Source: JAYQUR01 sp038133505
GTDB lineage: Bacteria; Pseudomonadota; Alphaproteobacteria; MPNO01; UBA830
Reading direction: 5' to 3'
Assembly (NCBI GenBank): GCA_038133505.1
Contig: JAYPTI010000153.1
Coordinates: forward strand, 1-7,431
Length of the DNA stretch: 7,431 nucleotides
Position 1 is the first letter of the stretch; each line of letters starts with the position of its first letter. The notes under the pieces are model-generated. The model was not told where the DNA came from and ran no database searches. It worked only from the letters and a program-made list of their open reading frames with translations. This document shows, one piece after another, positions 1 to 7,431 of this stretch. The position numbers and the translations under genes are program-made.

Positions 1-56
1 TCCGCGAAGGCGGCCGCACCGTCGGTGCAGGCGTCGTTGCAGGAATCACCGAGTAG
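1..56 (+). CDS. tuf: Elongation factor Tu, C-terminal end only (partial)
   Basis: Only the last 17 codons and the TAG stop (54-56) are in the window; the first complete codon begins at base 3. The peptide reads REGGRTVGAGVVAGITE, matching the last strand of EF-Tu domain III, where GGRTVGAGVV is nearly invariant in bacteria. EF-Tu is the GTPase that carries aminoacyl-tRNA to the ribosome. The final residues (AGITE) differ from the more usual A/S-K-I-I-E ending, but the tail is variable. A tuf copy directly before a tRNA-Trp and secE is the expected order in alphaproteobacteria, which supports the call despite the short fragment. Bacteria often carry two tuf copies; which one this is cannot be told from here. 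Confidence 0.93.
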   Translation, partial: REGGRTVGAGVVAGITE

Positions 57-82
57 GCGAAAGACGCGCGGAAGCAGCGTTT

Positions 83-158
83 AGGAGTGTAGCTCAACTG
101 GCAGAGCACCGGTCTCCAAAACCGGGGGTTGGGGGTTCGAGTCCCTCCACTCCTGCCA
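83..158 (+). tRNA. trnW: tRNA-Trp (anticodon CCA), 3' CCA encoded
   Basis: A full 76-base cloverleaf can be drawn by hand. The acceptor stem pairs 83-89 (AGGAGTG) with 148-154 (CACTCCT), with discriminator G155 and an encoded CCA at 156-158. The D stem is GCTC 92-95 with GAGC 104-107. The anticodon stem is CCGGT 109-113 with ACCGG 121-125, and its seven-base loop CTCCAAA has CCA at 116-118, which reads the Trp codon UGG. The variable loop is five bases (126-130). The T stem is 131-135 with 143-147 (one G-T pair) around the loop TTCGAGT. The gene sits 26 bases after the tuf stop and 76 bases before secE, so it is probably processed from a longer transcript; no promoter of its own is evident. 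Confidence 0.98.
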
Positions 159-187
159 GCGCGGACCGGCCGGGGACGGGCGGATAC

Positions 188-212
188 TCTGGCGGGACAG
201 CATCTGGCGGGA
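188..212 (+). repeat. Short direct repeat TCTGGCGGGA x2 in the secE leader
   Basis: The ten-base string TCTGGCGGGA occurs at 188-197 and again at 203-212, a period of 15 bases, inside the 76-base spacer between tRNA-Trp and secE. The spacing of about one and a half helical turns does not suggest a classical operator, and no convincing -35/-10 pair surrounds it. It may be a chance duplication in GC-rich leader DNA. Function unknown. Confidence 0.4.
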
Positions 213-234
213 AGGCAAAGGCTTAAAGGTACCC

Positions 235-432
235 ATGGCGAAAACGAACCCGATGGAATTCGTCCAGCAGGTACGGCGCGAGGTGGCAAAGGTCACCTGG
301 CCGTCGCGGCGCGAGACGATGGTGACGACCATGATGGTCTTCATCTTCGTCACCATTTCCGCTGTGTTTTTCCTGCTGGTCGATCAGATCCTGTCGGTCG
401 GCGTGAAGGCCATTCTGGGTCTCGGAGGTTAA
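235..432 (+). CDS. secE: Preprotein translocase subunit SecE
   Basis: SecE is the small clamp-like subunit of the SecYEG channel in the inner membrane. The 65-residue product is the short single-span form typical of most bacteria (E. coli SecE has three spans and 127 residues). An amphipathic N-terminal helix (about residues 6-20) leads into the conserved cytoplasmic motif KVTWPSRRET (19-28), followed by one hydrophobic span at about 29-49 (MVTTMMVFIFVTISAVFFLLV) and a short tail. The ATG at 235 is preceded by an AAAGG-type ribosome site at 225-229. Its TAA stop (430-432) abuts nusG, and SD bases for nusG lie inside the last secE codons, so the two genes are almost surely one transcription and translation unit. 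Nothing is missing for the family. Confidence 0.96.
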   Translation: MAKTNPMEFVQQVRREVAKVTWPSRRETMVTTMMVFIFVTISAVFFLLVDQILSVGVKAILGLGG

Positions 433-434
433 TG

Positions 435-965
435 ATGGCGGCGCGCTGGTACGTGGTACACGTCTATTCCGGTTTCGAGGGCAAGGTCGTCCAGTCGATC
501 CGCGAGCAGGCGCAGCAGACCGGGCTCGACGACGATATCGAGGAAGTCCTCGTCCCGATGGAAGAGGTCGTCCAGATGCGTCGCGGCGCCAAGGTCGCCG
601 CCGAGCGAAAGTTCTTCCCCGGCTACGTGCTGGTGAAGATGGCGATGACGGACGAGGCATGGCACCTCGTCAAGGACACGCCGAAGGTGACCGGTTTCCT
701 CGGCGCCGGCAACAAGCCGTCGCCGATCAGCGAGGCCGAGGCGATGCGGATCCTGCACCAGGTGCAGGAAGGCGTCGAGCGGCCGAAGCCATCGATCACG
801 TTCGAGATCGGCGAGCAGGTGCGCGTCGCGGACGGACCCTTCACCTCGTTCAATGCGCTGGTGGAGGACGTCGACGAGGAACGCGCGCGGCTCAAGGTCG
901 CGGTTTCCATTTTCGGCCGGTCGACGCCGGTCGAGCTGGAATACTCGCAAGTGGAGAAGCTCTGA
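435..965 (+). CDS. nusG: Transcription termination/antitermination factor NusG
   Basis: NusG binds RNA polymerase across the clamp, reduces pausing, and links polymerase to Rho or to ribosomal protein S10. The 176-residue product is close to E. coli length (181). The NGN domain covers about residues 3-110 (WYVVHVYSGFEGKV at 5-18; ERKFFPGYVLV at 57-67; the WHLVKDTPKVTGFLG segment at 76-90). The C-terminal KOW domain runs from about 123 (FEIGEQVRVADGPF...) to VELEYSQVEKL. Two adjacent in-frame ATGs exist: 432, overlapping the secE stop as TAATG, and 435. The SD GGAGG (424-428) lies three bases from the first and six from the second, so I prefer 435. Ala141 replaces the usual Gly of the KOW motif (FNALVEDVD against FNGVVEEVD in E. 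coli). The rest of the KOW domain is standard. Confidence 0.97.
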   Translation: MAARWYVVHVYSGFEGKVVQSIREQAQQTGLDDDIEEVLVPMEEVVQMRRGAKVAAERKFFPGYVLVKMAMTDEAWHLVKDTPKVTGFLGAGNKPSPISEAEAMRILHQVQEGVERPKPSITFEIGEQVRVADGPFTSFNALVEDVDEERARLKVAVSIFGRSTPVELEYSQVEKL

Positions 966-991
966 GCCCCGGGAGCAAGTACCGGAGGGGC
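966..991 (+). promoter_or_regulatory. Hairpin over the GGAGGGG ribosome site after nusG
   Basis: Starting right after the nusG stop codon, GCCCC (966-970) can pair with GGGGC (987-991); two more pairs, G971-C983 and G972-C982, extend it around a GGA bulge. The right arm overlaps the strong SD-like GGAGGGG at 984-990. A ribosome finishing nusG would cover the left arm and free the SD, so the layout would fit coupling of downstream initiation to nusG translation. The pairing is read by eye and is only five to seven base pairs, so the regulatory role is inference. Confidence 0.35.
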
Positions 992-996
992 AATCG

Positions 997-1074
997 ATGC
1001 GTCGCGATATGCGGCGCGAACAGTGCGGGAGGTCCGCCATGACCGTACCGCGCCCTTGCAGACGTGAGGAATAA
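997..1074 (+). CDS. Possible 25-codon Arg-rich leader ORF coupled to rplK
   Basis: A short frame opens at ATG 997 eight bases after a strong SD (GGAGG, 984-988) and ends at TAA 1072-1074. The last A of its stop is the first base of the rplK start, giving TAATG, a classic coupling overlap. It would encode MRRDMRREQCGRSAMTVPRP followed by CRREE: 25 residues with eight Arg and two Cys, no resemblance to a family I know. An in-frame internal ATG at 1039 also has its own SD-like GGGAGG (1027-1032). Two of the Arg codons are AGG and AGA, uncommon in the neighbouring genes; the AGG lies within the second SD-like run. It could be a regulatory leader peptide, a ribosome-loading device for rplK, or a chance frame in the leader. 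The strong SD and stop/start overlap are the positive evidence; protein conservation is unknown. Confidence 0.35.
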   Translation: MRRDMRREQCGRSAMTVPRPCRREE

Positions 1075-1502
1075 TGGCGAAGAAAATACAAGGTTACATC
1101 AAGCTGCAGGTCCCGGCGGGCCAGGCGAATCCGTCCCCGCCGATCGGCCCCGCGCTCGGCCAGGCCGGCGTGAACATCATGGAGTTCTGCAAGGCGTTTA
1201 ACGCCGCGACGCAGGGCGGCGAGCAGGGGGTTCCGATCCCGACCGTCATCACGGTGTTCGCGGACAAGTCGTTCGCTTTCGAAATGAAGTCGGCGCCTGC
1301 GTCGTACTTCATCAAGAAGGCGGCCAAGCTGAACAAGGGCGCCAAGGCGCCGGGGAGCGAGACGGTCGGCATGGTCACCGTCGCGCAGCTCCGGGAAATC
1401 GCCGAAACGAAGATGCAGGATCTGAACGCCAACGACGTCGACGCCGCCGTCAAGATTCTCGCGGGCTCCGCGCGGTCGATGGGCGTCCAGGTGCAGGAGT
1501 AG
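1074..1502 (+). CDS. rplK: 50S ribosomal protein L11
   Basis: L11 binds 23S rRNA helices 43-44 at the GTPase-associated centre and is the protein partner in thiostrepton binding; it is also needed for RelA activation on the ribosome. The 142 residues match the family length. The N-terminal domain begins MAKKIQGYIKLQVPAGQANP and contains the proline-rich helix PSPPIGPALGQ (20-30), whose prolines are where thiostrepton resistance changes map in other bacteria. The RNA-binding C-terminal domain (about 75-142) includes the L11 signature region KMQDLNANDVDAAVKILAGS (113-132) and ends ARSMGVQVQE. The ATG at 1074 has GAGG (1066-1069) four bases upstream and overlaps the stop of the small upstream frame. 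The stop is five bases before the rplA start. In E. coli, L1 represses this pair through the rplK leader; I could not identify an L1 site with certainty here. Confidence 0.97.
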   Translation: MAKKIQGYIKLQVPAGQANPSPPIGPALGQAGVNIMEFCKAFNAATQGGEQGVPIPTVITVFADKSFAFEMKSAPASYFIKKAAKLNKGAKAPGSETVGMVTVAQLREIAETKMQDLNANDVDAAVKILAGSARSMGVQVQE

Positions 1503-1507
1503 GAACG

Positions 1508-2218
1508 ATGGCGAAAAAGGGCAAACGCCTCTCCGGCGCTTACGAGGGTATCGATCGCGACGCGTTCTACGGTCTCGACGATGCGGTGAAGATGATCAAG
1601 GAAAGCGCCAAGGCGAAGTTCGACGAGACGATCGAGCTGTCGATGAACCTCGGCGTCGACCCGCGCCACGCCGACCAGATGGTCCGCGGCGTCGTGTCGC
1701 TGCCGAAGGGCACCGGCAAGACGGTGCGCGTCGCCGTGTTCGCCAAGGGCGAAAAGGCCGATGAAGCGCAGGCCGCGGGCGCCGACGTCGTCGGCGCCGA
1801 CGATCTCGCCGCCAAGGTCGAGGCCGGTCAGATCGACTTCGAGCGCGTCATCGCGACGCCCGACATGATGCCCGTGGTCGGCAAGCTCGGTAAGGTGCTC
1901 GGCCCCAAGGGCCTGATGCCGAACCCGAAGCTCGGCACGGTGACGCCCGACGTCGCGAAGGCCGTCCAAGACGCCAAGGGCGGCCAGGTCGAATACCGCG
2001 TCGAAAAGGCCGGCATCATCCATGTCGGCGTCGGCAAGGCGAGCTTTGCCGAGGGCGATATCGCCGAGAACATCTGCACGCTGGTCGATGCGGTGAACAA
2101 GGCGAAGCCGTCGGGCGCGAAAGGCACGTACATCAAGAAGATTTCGGTGTCCTCGACGATGGGCCCCGGGATCAAGCTGGACATCGGTCCGCTTCTTGAG
2201 CGGATCAGCGCCAGCTGA
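1508..2218 (+). CDS. rplA: 50S ribosomal protein L1
   Basis: L1 forms the mobile stalk that helps eject deacylated tRNA from the E site, and in many bacteria represses its own rplK-rplA mRNA. The 236 residues agree with the usual 230-235. The L1 signature lies at about 114-140 (VIATPDMMPVVGKLGKVLGP then KGLMPNPK), followed by GTVTPDVAKAV. Domain I comprises the N- and C-terminal parts (FDETIELSMNLGVDPRHADQ near 38-57; TYIKKISVSSTMGPGIKLD at 207-225), and domain II the middle. The ATG at 1508 follows the rplK stop (1500-1502) by five bases; AGGAG at 1495-1499, inside the end of rplK, gives an eight-base spacing, so the two are translationally close. The gene is followed within ten bases by a 9-bp hairpin. 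Confidence 0.97.
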   Translation: MAKKGKRLSGAYEGIDRDAFYGLDDAVKMIKESAKAKFDETIELSMNLGVDPRHADQMVRGVVSLPKGTGKTVRVAVFAKGEKADEAQAAGADVVGADDLAAKVEAGQIDFERVIATPDMMPVVGKLGKVLGPKGLMPNPKLGTVTPDVAKAVQDAKGGQVEYRVEKAGIIHVGVGKASFAEGDIAENICTLVDAVNKAKPSGAKGTYIKKISVSSTMGPGIKLDIGPLLERISAS

Positions 2219-2227
2219 TACGGAATT

Positions 2228-2255
2228 CCGCCGCGGAGCGATAGCGCCGCGGCGG
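2228..2255 (+). other. 9-bp GC hairpin just after rplA
   Basis: CCGCCGCGG (2228-2236) is the exact reverse complement of CCGCGGCGG (2247-2255), with a ten-base loop in which GC/GC can add two inner pairs. It starts ten bases after the rplA stop. There is no following T run (TAGGAGCC), so it is not a normal intrinsic terminator. It could protect the rplK-rplA mRNA 3' end, mark a processing site, or cause pausing; which is unknown. Confidence 0.6.
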
Positions 2256-2389
2256 TAGGAGCCGCTTCCGGTCCGTCGAACGGGCCGAGGCGGTTCGAAC
2301 CTGTCCAAGACTGCAGGTCCGGCAACGGCAATTAGCCGCTGGCGGGTAAAGGCGGACCGCCTGCACAGACGGGGGTACAGGCAATTAAG

Positions 2390-2407
2390 GGCGGACTGCG
2401 GTCCGCC
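2390..2407 (+). other. UNCG-capped hairpin in the rplJ leader
   Basis: GGCGGAC (2390-2396) pairs perfectly with GTCCGCC (2401-2407) around TGCG, giving a C(UGCG)G cap, one of the very stable UNCG tetraloops. CAATT (2382-2386) and AATTG (2411-2415) can form an outer five-pair stem across a symmetric three-by-three internal loop. The two-stem form looks like a designed protein-binding or folding-nucleus element, but its role is not known from sequence. Confidence 0.6.
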
Positions 2408-2441
2408 GGCAATTGGCTTGAACTTCTGGGACAGGCGAACC

Positions 2442-2465
2442 GGAGTTGCGGTTTGCCGCAACTCC
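2442..2465 (+). other. Perfect 10-bp hairpin upstream of rplJ
   Basis: GGAGTTGCGG (2442-2451) pairs without mismatch with CCGCAACTCC (2456-2465) around a TTTG loop. It has no T tract after it. Its right arm contains CTCCA (2462-2466, last base just outside the stem), which could pair with TGGAG (2514-2518) at the rplJ ribosome site; its left arm GTTGCG (2445-2450) can also pair with CGCAAC (2469-2474). These pairings exclude one another, so it may be the switching element of the leader. This is inference from hand folding. Confidence 0.6.
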
Positions 2466-2514
2466 AGACGCAACCGGAACCCGAATGCCACGACGGCGGA
2501 CGGTTCCAAAAAGT

Positions 2515-2529
2515 GGAGACGACTGAGTG
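2515..2529 (+). promoter_or_regulatory. Ribosome site that sets the GTG start of rplJ
   Basis: GGAG (2515-2518) lies eight bases before GTG at 2527. No in-frame ATG occurs nearby that would keep the conserved N-terminus MDRTQKEELV, which matches other alphaproteobacterial L10 proteins (MDR-x-x-K-x-x), so GTG is the start. Confidence 0.8.
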
Positions 2530-3045
2530 GACCGGACACAGAAAGAAGAACTGGTCGCTTCGTTCAATGACGCATTCTCCAACGCAGCCCTGGTTGTGGT
2601 GACGACCCAGACGGGTCTTACCGTCGCCCAGGCAACGGACCTGCGGAAGAAGATGCGTGATGCGGGCGCCAGCTTCAAAGTGACCAAAAATCGGCTCACA
2701 CGTCTCGCGCTCAAGGGCACGAAGTTCGAGCACTTGAGCGACCTGTTCAAAGGGCCGACGGCGATCGCGTATTCCGACGATCCCGTTGCTGCCGCCCGCG
2801 TGGCGGTCAAGTTCGCCGAGGGGAACGACAAGCTCGTGATCCTGGGCGGCGGTCTCGATGAACAGGTCCTGGACGCATCCGCGGTGACCGCGCTTGCCAA
2901 GCTTCCGTCTCTCGACGAGCTGCGGGCGAAGATCCTCGGCATGATCCAGACCCCGGCCACCCGACTGGCAGGCGTTACGCAAGCGCCGGCCGGTCAGCTC
3001 GCCCGCGTGCTTGCCGCGCGTGCCGAGCAGGGCGAGGCCGCCTGA
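2527..3045 (+). CDS. rplJ: 50S ribosomal protein L10
   Basis: L10 anchors the L7/L12 stalk to 23S rRNA and, as the L10-L7/L12 complex, usually represses its own operon by binding the leader. The 172 residues fit the family (165-178). The globular rRNA-binding domain includes TGLTVAQATDLRKKMRDAGA (29-48), the conserved KVTKNRL (51-57) and GPTAIAYSDDP (76-86). After a linker, the C-terminal helix (about 143-168, ATRLAGVTQAPAGQLARVLA...) is the docking site for L7/L12 N-terminal dimers. The gene starts at GTG with a good SD, after a 308-base leader, and is separated from rplL by 44 bases. L10 and L7/L12 are needed in a 1:4 or 1:6 ratio, so rplL must be translated more often; the stronger AGGAG before rplL agrees with this. 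Confidence 0.96.
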   Translation: MDRTQKEELVASFNDAFSNAALVVVTTQTGLTVAQATDLRKKMRDAGASFKVTKNRLTRLALKGTKFEHLSDLFKGPTAIAYSDDPVAAARVAVKFAEGNDKLVILGGGLDEQVLDASAVTALAKLPSLDELRAKILGMIQTPATRLAGVTQAPAGQLARVLAARAEQGEAA

Positions 3046-3089
3046 GCCGATAACCAGTCAACCAAGTTCAAGCCTTAGGAGAAACACGA

Positions 3090-3473
3090 ATGGCTGCCAA
3101 TCTGGAACAAATCGTAGACGAACTCTCGAACCTGACGGTCCTCGAGGCCGCCGAGCTGTCCAAGATGCTCGAAGAGAAGTGGGGCGTGTCTGCCGCGGCC
3201 CCGGTTGCCGTCGCCGCCGTTGGCGGTGGCGCCGATGCCGGTGGCGCTGCTGCCGAGGAGAAGGACGACTTCGACGTCATCCTCGCGGGCGCCGGCGACA
3301 AGAAGATCAACGTCATCAAGGAAGTCCGTGCGATCACGGGCCTTGGCCTGAAAGAGGCCAAGGACCTGGTCGAGGGCGCGCCGCAGCCTGTCAAGGAAGG
3401 CGTTTCCAAGGACGAGGCCGAAGAGATCAAGAAGAAGCTGGAAGAAGCGGGAGCGGCGGTCGAAGTCAAATAA
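3090..3473 (+). CDS. rplL: 50S ribosomal protein L7/L12
   Basis: L7/L12 is the multi-copy stalk protein that recruits and stimulates translation GTPases (EF-Tu, EF-G, IF2). The 127-residue product has all three parts in order: the N-terminal dimerisation and L10-binding helices (about 1-33, EQIVDELSNLTVLEAAELSK), a flexible Ala/Gly-rich hinge (about 35-55), and the C-terminal factor-binding domain (about 57-127), with the conserved KKINVIKEVRAITGLGLKEA (71-90) and KDLVEGAPQPVKEGVSKDEA. Charge is strongly acidic overall, as expected. ATG 3090 has AGGAG at 3077-3081, eight bases away. The following spacer carries a terminator-like attenuator, so transcripts would often end after this gene. Confidence 0.98.
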   Translation: MAANLEQIVDELSNLTVLEAAELSKMLEEKWGVSAAAPVAVAAVGGGADAGGAAAEEKDDFDVILAGAGDKKINVIKEVRAITGLGLKEAKDLVEGAPQPVKEGVSKDEAEEIKKKLEEAGAAVEVK

Positions 3474-3505
3474 TGACGCTTCGCACCGCTTTCGCACAGA
3501 ACGAC

Positions 3506-3560
3506 CGGACGGATGCCGCCCGCGCCTCGGCGCGGGACGGCTCCGTTCGTACTTTTTTTT
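3506..3560 (+). terminator. Intrinsic terminator/attenuator between rplL and rpoB
   Basis: A long GC-rich stem is followed by eight Ts (3553-3560). The core is CCCGCGC (3519-3525) with GCGCGGG (3530-3536) around CTCG. After a one-base bulge (A3537) it continues as GCCG (3515-3518) with CGGC (3538-3541), then after bulge T3514 as 3506-3513 with 3542-3549 (one G-T pair), 19 pairs in all. In E. coli a partial terminator between rplL and rpoB lets only a fraction of polymerases proceed, lowering beta subunit relative to ribosomal proteins; the same role is inferred here. The stem and T run look stronger than a weak attenuator, so either read-through is assisted or rpoB has some other source of transcription. 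No convincing promoter is visible between 3561 and 3607. Confidence 0.88.
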
Positions 3561-3562
3561 CG

Positions 3563-3582
3563 GCCGGCCAGCATTGGCCGGC
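3563..3582 (+). other. Second hairpin between the attenuator and rpoB
   Basis: GCCGGCCA (3563-3570) pairs perfectly with TGGCCGGC (3575-3582) around GCAT, directly after the T tract and 14 bases before the rpoB SD (3597-3602). It leaves the SD free. Candidates are an RNase processing site (E. coli has an RNase III site in this spacer) or a 5' stabiliser of the rpoB mRNA; sequence alone does not decide. Confidence 0.55.
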
Positions 3583-3607
3583 GCATATGGATTCCTGAGA
3601 GGTCGAC

Positions 3608-7431
<3,824 letters not shown>

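Larger units (their letters stand above)
2219..2526 (+). promoter_or_regulatory. Structured leader before rplJ (L10 leader position)
   Basis: This 308-base spacer has no credible gene. It lies where the L10(L12)4 complex binds mRNA to repress rplJ-rplL in other bacteria, and is dense in hairpins: 2228-2255, 2269-2287 (7 bp with one G-T, loop TCGAA), 2390-2407, 2442-2465, and GGAACC 2476-2481 with GGTTCC 2502-2507. GGCAATT occurs three times (2327, 2380, 2408) and GGCGGAC three times (2351, 2390, 2495), with one GTCCGCC (2401-2407) able to pair with any GGCGGAC copy. A perfect ten-base palindrome, GGTTCGAACC, lies at 2292-2301. No T tract follows any of the hairpins, so control is more likely at translation or RNA processing than by a terminator. 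I found no convincing -35/-10 pair. That it is the L10 leader family is inferred from position and structure; a covariance search would settle it. Confidence 0.6.

Noticed and set aside
159..234. Possible promoter for secE (GATACT at 183-188 as a -10)
   Set aside because: No -35-like hexamer at a proper distance upstream.
81..356. 91-codon minus-strand frame covering the tRNA
   Set aside because: Its end reads RDSNPQPPVLETGALPVELHS, the well-known false peptide from translating the complement of a tRNA gene.
129..434. Upstream extension of the nusG frame starting inside the tRNA
   Set aside because: It runs through the tRNA 3' half and all of secE in another frame; NusG homology starts at 435-446 and a strong SD is at 424-428.
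2418..2446. Possible promoter for rplJ (TTGAAC at 2418-2423 as a -35)
   Set aside because: The bases about 17 downstream are CGGAGT, nothing like a -10, and they lie in the 10-bp hairpin.
2476..2507. Kink-turn in the rplJ leader between GGAACC and GGTTCC
   Set aside because: The internal loop CGAA/GAC could not be matched with confidence to the three-base bulge plus tandem G-A pairs of a kink-turn; kept only as a simple stem.
1094..2539. 481-codon minus-strand frame over rplK, rplA and the rplJ leader
   Set aside because: Overlaps two certain genes and a structured leader; Arg/His/Leu-rich shadow composition typical of high-GC antisense frames.
3011..3598. 195-codon plus-strand frame over rplL in another frame
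   Set aside because: Arg/Gly-rich shadow of rplL that runs into the attenuator hairpin; rplL in its own frame is certain.

Overview
The window is a high-GC stretch of an alphaproteobacterial chromosome carrying the conserved translation/transcription cluster tuf - tRNA-Trp - secE - nusG - rplK - rplA - rplJ - rplL - rpoB, all on the + strand. The gene order with a tRNA-Trp between tuf and secE, the protein sequences, and the near absence of TTA, CTA and TCA codons support this. The RpoB N-terminus (MAKSFTERKRIRKDFGRI...) resembles Rhodospirillales-type sequences as I remember them; that placement is an inference from recall, not a computed phylogeny.

Layout: the last 17 codons and stop of EF-Tu (1-56); tRNA-Trp with encoded CCA (83-158); a 76-base spacer with a small direct repeat; secE (235-432) and nusG (435-965), packed end to end; a 108-base spacer that holds a hairpin and a possible 25-codon leader ORF ending in TAATG on the rplK start; rplK (1074-1502) and rplA (1508-2218); a 308-base structured spacer in the position of the ribosomal protein L10 leader; rplJ with a GTG start (2527-3045) and rplL (3090-3473); a strong intrinsic terminator-like attenuator with an 8-T tract (3506-3560) followed by a second hairpin; and rpoB from 3608 off the right edge (1274 codons present, about 110 missing).

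Together the genes make the SecYEG subunit SecE, the elongation factor NusG, four proteins of the ribosomal GTPase-associated region and L1 stalk (L11, L1, L10, L7/L12) and the beta subunit of RNA polymerase. The regulatory parts lie in the three longer spacers: before rplK, before rplJ, and between rplL and rpoB, where ribosomal protein output must be set apart from polymerase output.

I see no mobile element, CRISPR array, defence gene or foreign insert. The coding content is ordinary housekeeping. The parts worth a second look are the possible leader peptide before rplK, the repeated and mutually exclusive pairing elements in the rplA-rplJ leader, and the rplL-rpoB attenuator.
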